The notes under the pieces were generated by a model, which did not search any database, was not told where the DNA came from, and saw only the letters and a program-made list of their open reading frames with translations. Both the position numbers and the translations under genes were made by a program. DNA of 44,142 nt from an uncultured Granulosicoccaceae bacterium (GTDB lineage Bacteria > Pseudomonadota > Gammaproteobacteria > Granulosicoccales > Granulosicoccaceae): the NCBI GenBank assembly GCA_938035525.1, contig CALHOI010000009.1:1-44142 (forward strand), in the 5' to 3' direction. Of this stretch, positions 41,403 to 44,142 are shown piece after piece. Position 1 is the stretch's first letter. Each line of letters opens with the position of its first letter.

Positions 41403-42673
41403 TGAAAAAACACATTGCAATTATTCTCAGTGGCCTGTGCCTGTTTGCAGCGCAAACGCGTGCCTTTGCAGCCGATGTTGTGCTCGACAGCATCGTAGCG
41501 ATCGTCAATGAAGGCGTGGTTTTATCGTCTGAACTTGAAAGTGAGGTTGCCTTTTTAAAGCTGCAGTCTCAAATAAACAATCAAGCTTTGCCCAGTGATG
41601 ACGTGTTTCGTGAGCGCGTGTTACAACGCTTGATCGATCAGGAAATTCAGCGCCAGCATGCCAATACACTGGGTGTCATCGTTGACCCCTCAAGTGTTAA
41701 CCGCGCAATTGAACAAGTGGCGCAAGGCAACAACATGAGCACGGCTCAGTTTCGTCAAACACTTGCGGCACAAGGGTTCGACTACGATCACTACCGCAAA
41801 TCAATAGAAAACGAATTGCTTTCAACTCGACTGGTGCAGCGTGATGTGCAATCACGTATTCGGGTATCAAAGCAAGAAATCGATGACTTTTTATCGGCCT
41901 CAAATCAAGGTAATCAAAATCAACGCTATCGTGTGCTGCACATTCTGCTGGCCGTGCCACAGGCGGCGCCACAAGCTGAGGTTGATAAAGCACTGGCACG
42001 TGCCAACTCTGTATTGGCACAACTTAACGATGGCAAAGATTTCGCTGCCACCGCCGCTGCCAACTCCGATGGCACGCGCGCGTTGGAAGGCGGCGATTTA
42101 GGCTGGCGTGAATTACAAGAGTTACCCGATTTCTTGTCTGCTGAATTAACCAAAATGGCCGTGGGCGACATCAGCCAACCACTGCGTAGCCCCAATGGAT
42201 TTCATATAGTAAAACTGCAAGACAAAAGTGATCAGGAACAACAAGCACAATCGGAGACTCTGGCACGTCATATTTTTATAGCCAGTAACTCCGAAGGCGG
42301 CGAAGAGCTGTTAACTCAGGTCAGGCAACGCATATTAAACGGCGAAACATTCGCAGCCATGGCGGCTGAATTCAGTGAAGATCCAAACAGTGCAGACAAC
42401 GGTGGCGAGTTACCCTGGTTTACCGCTGGCCAAATGCCCGGTGAAATAGAATCCATGGCAGCCACACTTAAAGATGGCGAAGTCAGCCAGCCCTTTCGCA
42501 CCGGTTTCGGCTGGCACATTTTAGAGGTGCTGGATACGCGCACCCGCGATAACACCGGCGACACCGTGCGCAGGCAAGCCGAACTGTCTTTGCGTCAACT
42601 TAAAGTAGAACAGGAAACCGAGCGCTGGATTCGTCAACTTCGTGATGAGTCATTTATTGAAATTCGTGGCTAG
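41402..42673 (+). CDS. surA: Periplasmic chaperone and peptidyl-prolyl isomerase SurA
   Basis: SurA escorts unfolded outer-membrane proteins, LptD included. The precursor has about 423 residues; the signal MKKHIAIILSGLCLFAAQ ends A-F-A. The N-terminal chaperone domain starts DSIVAIVNEGVVLSSELE, and two parvulin domains follow (RYRVLHILLAVP... to GFHIVKLQDK and ARHIFIASNS... to GFGWHILEVLDTR), with a C-terminal helix. The ATG is in a TAATG overlap with the lptD stop, so it is coupled; the longer frame inside lptD is not used. lptD-surA-pdxA-rsmA is the canonical gammaproteobacterial order. Confidence 0.97.
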   Translation: MKKHIAIILSGLCLFAAQTRAFAADVVLDSIVAIVNEGVVLSSELESEVAFLKLQSQINNQALPSDDVFRERVLQRLIDQEIQRQHANTLGVIVDPSSVNRAIEQVAQGNNMSTAQFRQTLAAQGFDYDHYRKSIENELLSTRLVQRDVQSRIRVSKQEIDDFLSASNQGNQNQRYRVLHILLAVPQAAPQAEVDKALARANSVLAQLNDGKDFAATAAANSDGTRALEGGDLGWRELQELPDFLSAELTKMAVGDISQPLRSPNGFHIVKLQDKSDQEQQAQSETLARHIFIASNSEGGEELLTQVRQRILNGETFAAMAAEFSEDPNSADNGGELPWFTAGQMPGEIESMAATLKDGEVSQPFRTGFGWHILEVLDTRTRDNTGDTVRRQAELSLRQLKVEQETERWIRQLRDESFIEIRG

Positions 42674-42732
42674 CTTTTAAAACAGGCTGGCTGTTAACTT
42701 ATTAGCTTTTGACTAACAAGAGAACTCACTCA

Positions 42733-43728
42733 TTGTTACGCATTGCACTAACCACCGGTGAGCCCGCTGGCATTGGACCTGATTTAAGTGCAATGCTGGC
42801 ACAGCAACCACGCTCGTACGAGTTGGTTGCCATCGGCAATAAAGACACGTTAGTATCGCGCGCCAAAACTTTAGGCTTGCCATTGCAGGTGCGAGATTTC
42901 AATGCCAATGACAAGCCTGCCAGTGATGAAGCCGGTGTCCTGTGCGTGGCTAACGTTGCGCTAAACACGAGCGTGCAAGCAGGCTTACTCAATACCGAGA
43001 ACGCACAATACGTTTTAGATACGCTCGACATGGCGCACGAAGGCTGCCGCCTGAAGACATTTAACGCCATGGTCACCGCTCCCGTGCACAAAGGCATCAT
43101 CAATGACGCCGGTATTGCATTTACTGGGCACACCGAATACCTGGCACAAAAAACCGCAAGCGACCCAGTGATGTTGTTGGCAGCAAACGACTTCAGGGTG
43201 GCATTAGCTACCACCCACTTGCCCTTGTCAGCAGTGCCTGCCGCCATAACCGAAAACACCATAACGCGTGTGCTTGACGTGCTACACAGCGAACTGCAAA
43301 GTCGATTCGGCATTAACAATCCATGCATACTGGTATGCGGATTAAACCCGCACGCCGGTGAAGACGGTCACCTGGGCCGCGAAGAAATCGACATTATTAT
43401 TCCGTGCCTGGAAAAACGACGATCACAGGGCATGAACCTTGTCGGCCCCCTGCCCGCCGATACCTTATTTACACAGCATCATTTAAAACAGGCCGACGCG
43501 GTGCTGGCCATGTATCACGATCAGGGCTTACCGGTGTTAAAGCACGCAGGCTTCGGGCAAGCCGTTAACATTACGTTGGGCTTACCGATTATTCGCACCA
43601 GCGTTGATCACGGCACTGCTATAGATAAGGCAGGCACTGGTAACATTGACTCGGGCAGTTTACATGCCGCCATAGCCACCGCTACCCACATGGCAAATTC
43701 AACTCACCAACTGGCAAAGAGCACCTGA
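42733..43728 (+). CDS. pdxA: 4-hydroxythreonine-4-phosphate dehydrogenase
   Basis: PdxA oxidises 4-phosphohydroxythreonine in DXP-dependent pyridoxal phosphate synthesis. The core shows ALTTGEPAGIGPDL, VTAPVHKGIINDAGIAFTGHTEY, the metal-binding CGLNPHAGEDGHLGREE and YHDQGLPVLKHAGFGQAVN, and TSVDHGTAIDKAGTG. Two TTG starts are possible: 42709, with no ribosome binding site, and 42733, with AAGAG about 10 nt upstream and a better fit to the short family N-terminus. I chose the second; the frame from 42709 would add eight residues. Confidence 0.95.
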   Translation: MLRIALTTGEPAGIGPDLSAMLAQQPRSYELVAIGNKDTLVSRAKTLGLPLQVRDFNANDKPASDEAGVLCVANVALNTSVQAGLLNTENAQYVLDTLDMAHEGCRLKTFNAMVTAPVHKGIINDAGIAFTGHTEYLAQKTASDPVMLLAANDFRVALATTHLPLSAVPAAITENTITRVLDVLHSELQSRFGINNPCILVCGLNPHAGEDGHLGREEIDIIIPCLEKRRSQGMNLVGPLPADTLFTQHHLKQADAVLAMYHDQGLPVLKHAGFGQAVNITLGLPIIRTSVDHGTAIDKAGTGNIDSGSLHAAIATATHMANSTHQLAKST

Positions 43729-43733
43729 ACGCC

Positions 43734-44142
43734 TTGAAGCATCAACCACGCAAGCGCTTCGGTCAAAATTTTCTGCACGACAACCTCGTTATTGAACGCA
43801 TCATCGATGCGATTCATCCGCAAGATGGCCAGCACATTGTTGAAGTTGGTCCTGGGCTGGGGGCGCTAACCTTCCCGTTGCTGGAACGCTCACAGGCTTT
43901 ACAGGTTATCGAAATTGATCGCGACCTTATTGCCAAATTAAAACAGCGCAATCTTGCTAACCTAACCATCCATGAGGCCGATGTGCTTAGCGTTGACTGG
44001 GCAGCCATTGCTGATAAGCAACCGGTGCGCGTTGTCGGCAACCTGCCGTACAACATTGGCACACCGTTGTTACTTAAGCTGTTGGAACAACGAGAGCAAG
44101 TGCTTGATATTCATGTGATGCTTCAAAAAGAAGTGATTGATC
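43734..44142 (+). CDS. rsmA: 16S rRNA dimethyladenosine transferase, N-terminal part
   Basis: RsmA (KsgA) dimethylates A1518 and A1519 of 16S rRNA. The fragment of about 136 residues runs off the right edge. It shows KRFGQNFLHDNLVIERI, SAM motif I VEVGPGLGALTFPLLE, IEIDRDL, the catalytic motif VGNLPYNIGTPL and FMLQKEV-like VMLQKEVID. The start is TTG at 43734, 5 nt after the pdxA stop; an in-frame CTG at 43725 forms a CTGA overlap with that stop and is an alternative. The order pdxA-rsmA is conserved. Confidence 0.95.
   Translation, partial: MKHQPRKRFGQNFLHDNLVIERIIDAIHPQDGQHIVEVGPGLGALTFPLLERSQALQVIEIDRDLIAKLKQRNLANLTIHEADVLSVDWAAIADKQPVRVVGNLPYNIGTPLLLKLLEQREQVLDIHVMLQKEVID

Noticed and set aside
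42726..43328. Minus-strand frame of 200 codons in pdxA
   Set aside because: pdxA motifs on the plus strand are complete; this is a shadow frame.
1..44142. CRISPR arrays, insertion sequences, prophage genes, toxin-antitoxin pairs
   Set aside because: No regularly spaced repeats, transposase, integrase or phage motifs were seen; gene order is core chromosome throughout.

Overview
This is a 44 kb piece of housekeeping chromosome from a gammaproteobacterium of roughly even base composition. The evidence is gene order: lolB-ispE-tRNA-Gln-prs-rplY-pth-ychF diverges from hemA-prfA-prmC, ybeD-lipB-lipA sits beside dacA-rlpA-mltB, and lptD-surA-pdxA-rsmA closes the window. All three are classic gammaproteobacterial neighbourhoods. 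GatCAB, a complete lipoprotein and outer-membrane machinery (LolB, LptD, SurA) and an LptD-type cysteine pattern fit a free-living Gram-negative. I cannot name a genus. I see no integrase, transposase, phage gene, CRISPR array or rRNA.

Layout. 1-1002: the end of a CheY-like response regulator, a small lipoprotein, and elongator tRNA-Met with a clear promoter. 1075-8487 (minus strand): translation and envelope genes ychF, pth, rplY, prs, tRNA-Gln, ispE, lolB and a periplasmic TPR protein. 8684-17226: hemA-prfA-prmC, a polyphosphate pair (ppx and ppk, convergent), acpH and moeB. 17369-24957 (minus): a secreted FN3-like repeat protein, Hsp33, an SBF-type transporter, a BON lipoprotein and gatCAB. 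25071-32404: slyX, an ABC exporter, a degenerate Rieske-type protein, rsmJ, yajQ, pdxH, a DUF1499 protein and an S41 protease lipoprotein. 32797-39106 (minus): lipoate synthesis, peptidoglycan remodelling (dacA, rlpA, mltB) and ung. 39228-end (plus): LPS transport and outer-membrane protein folding (lptD, surA), pdxA, and the start of rsmA.

Most genes are ordinary. Four things stand out. (1) The gene at 27298-27981 encodes a membrane-anchored Rieske-fold protein in which all four Fe-S ligands are replaced, while both cysteines of the structural disulfide remain. (2) Short adjacent duplications of 12-16 bp recur between about 19 and 36.5 kb. Three cross stop codons, and those inside genes keep the reading frame. 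(3) rplY appears to have its own extended -10 promoter, followed by a leader carrying an intrinsic-terminator structure just before the ribosome binding site, which suggests attenuation. (4) lipB encodes its conserved N-terminus upstream of every ATG/GTG/TTG. The best start is a CTG in a CTGA overlap with the ybeD stop, and lptD has a similar start problem.

Limits: assignments rest on recognisable motifs and gene order read by eye. Promoters and hairpins were found by inspection and were not scored.
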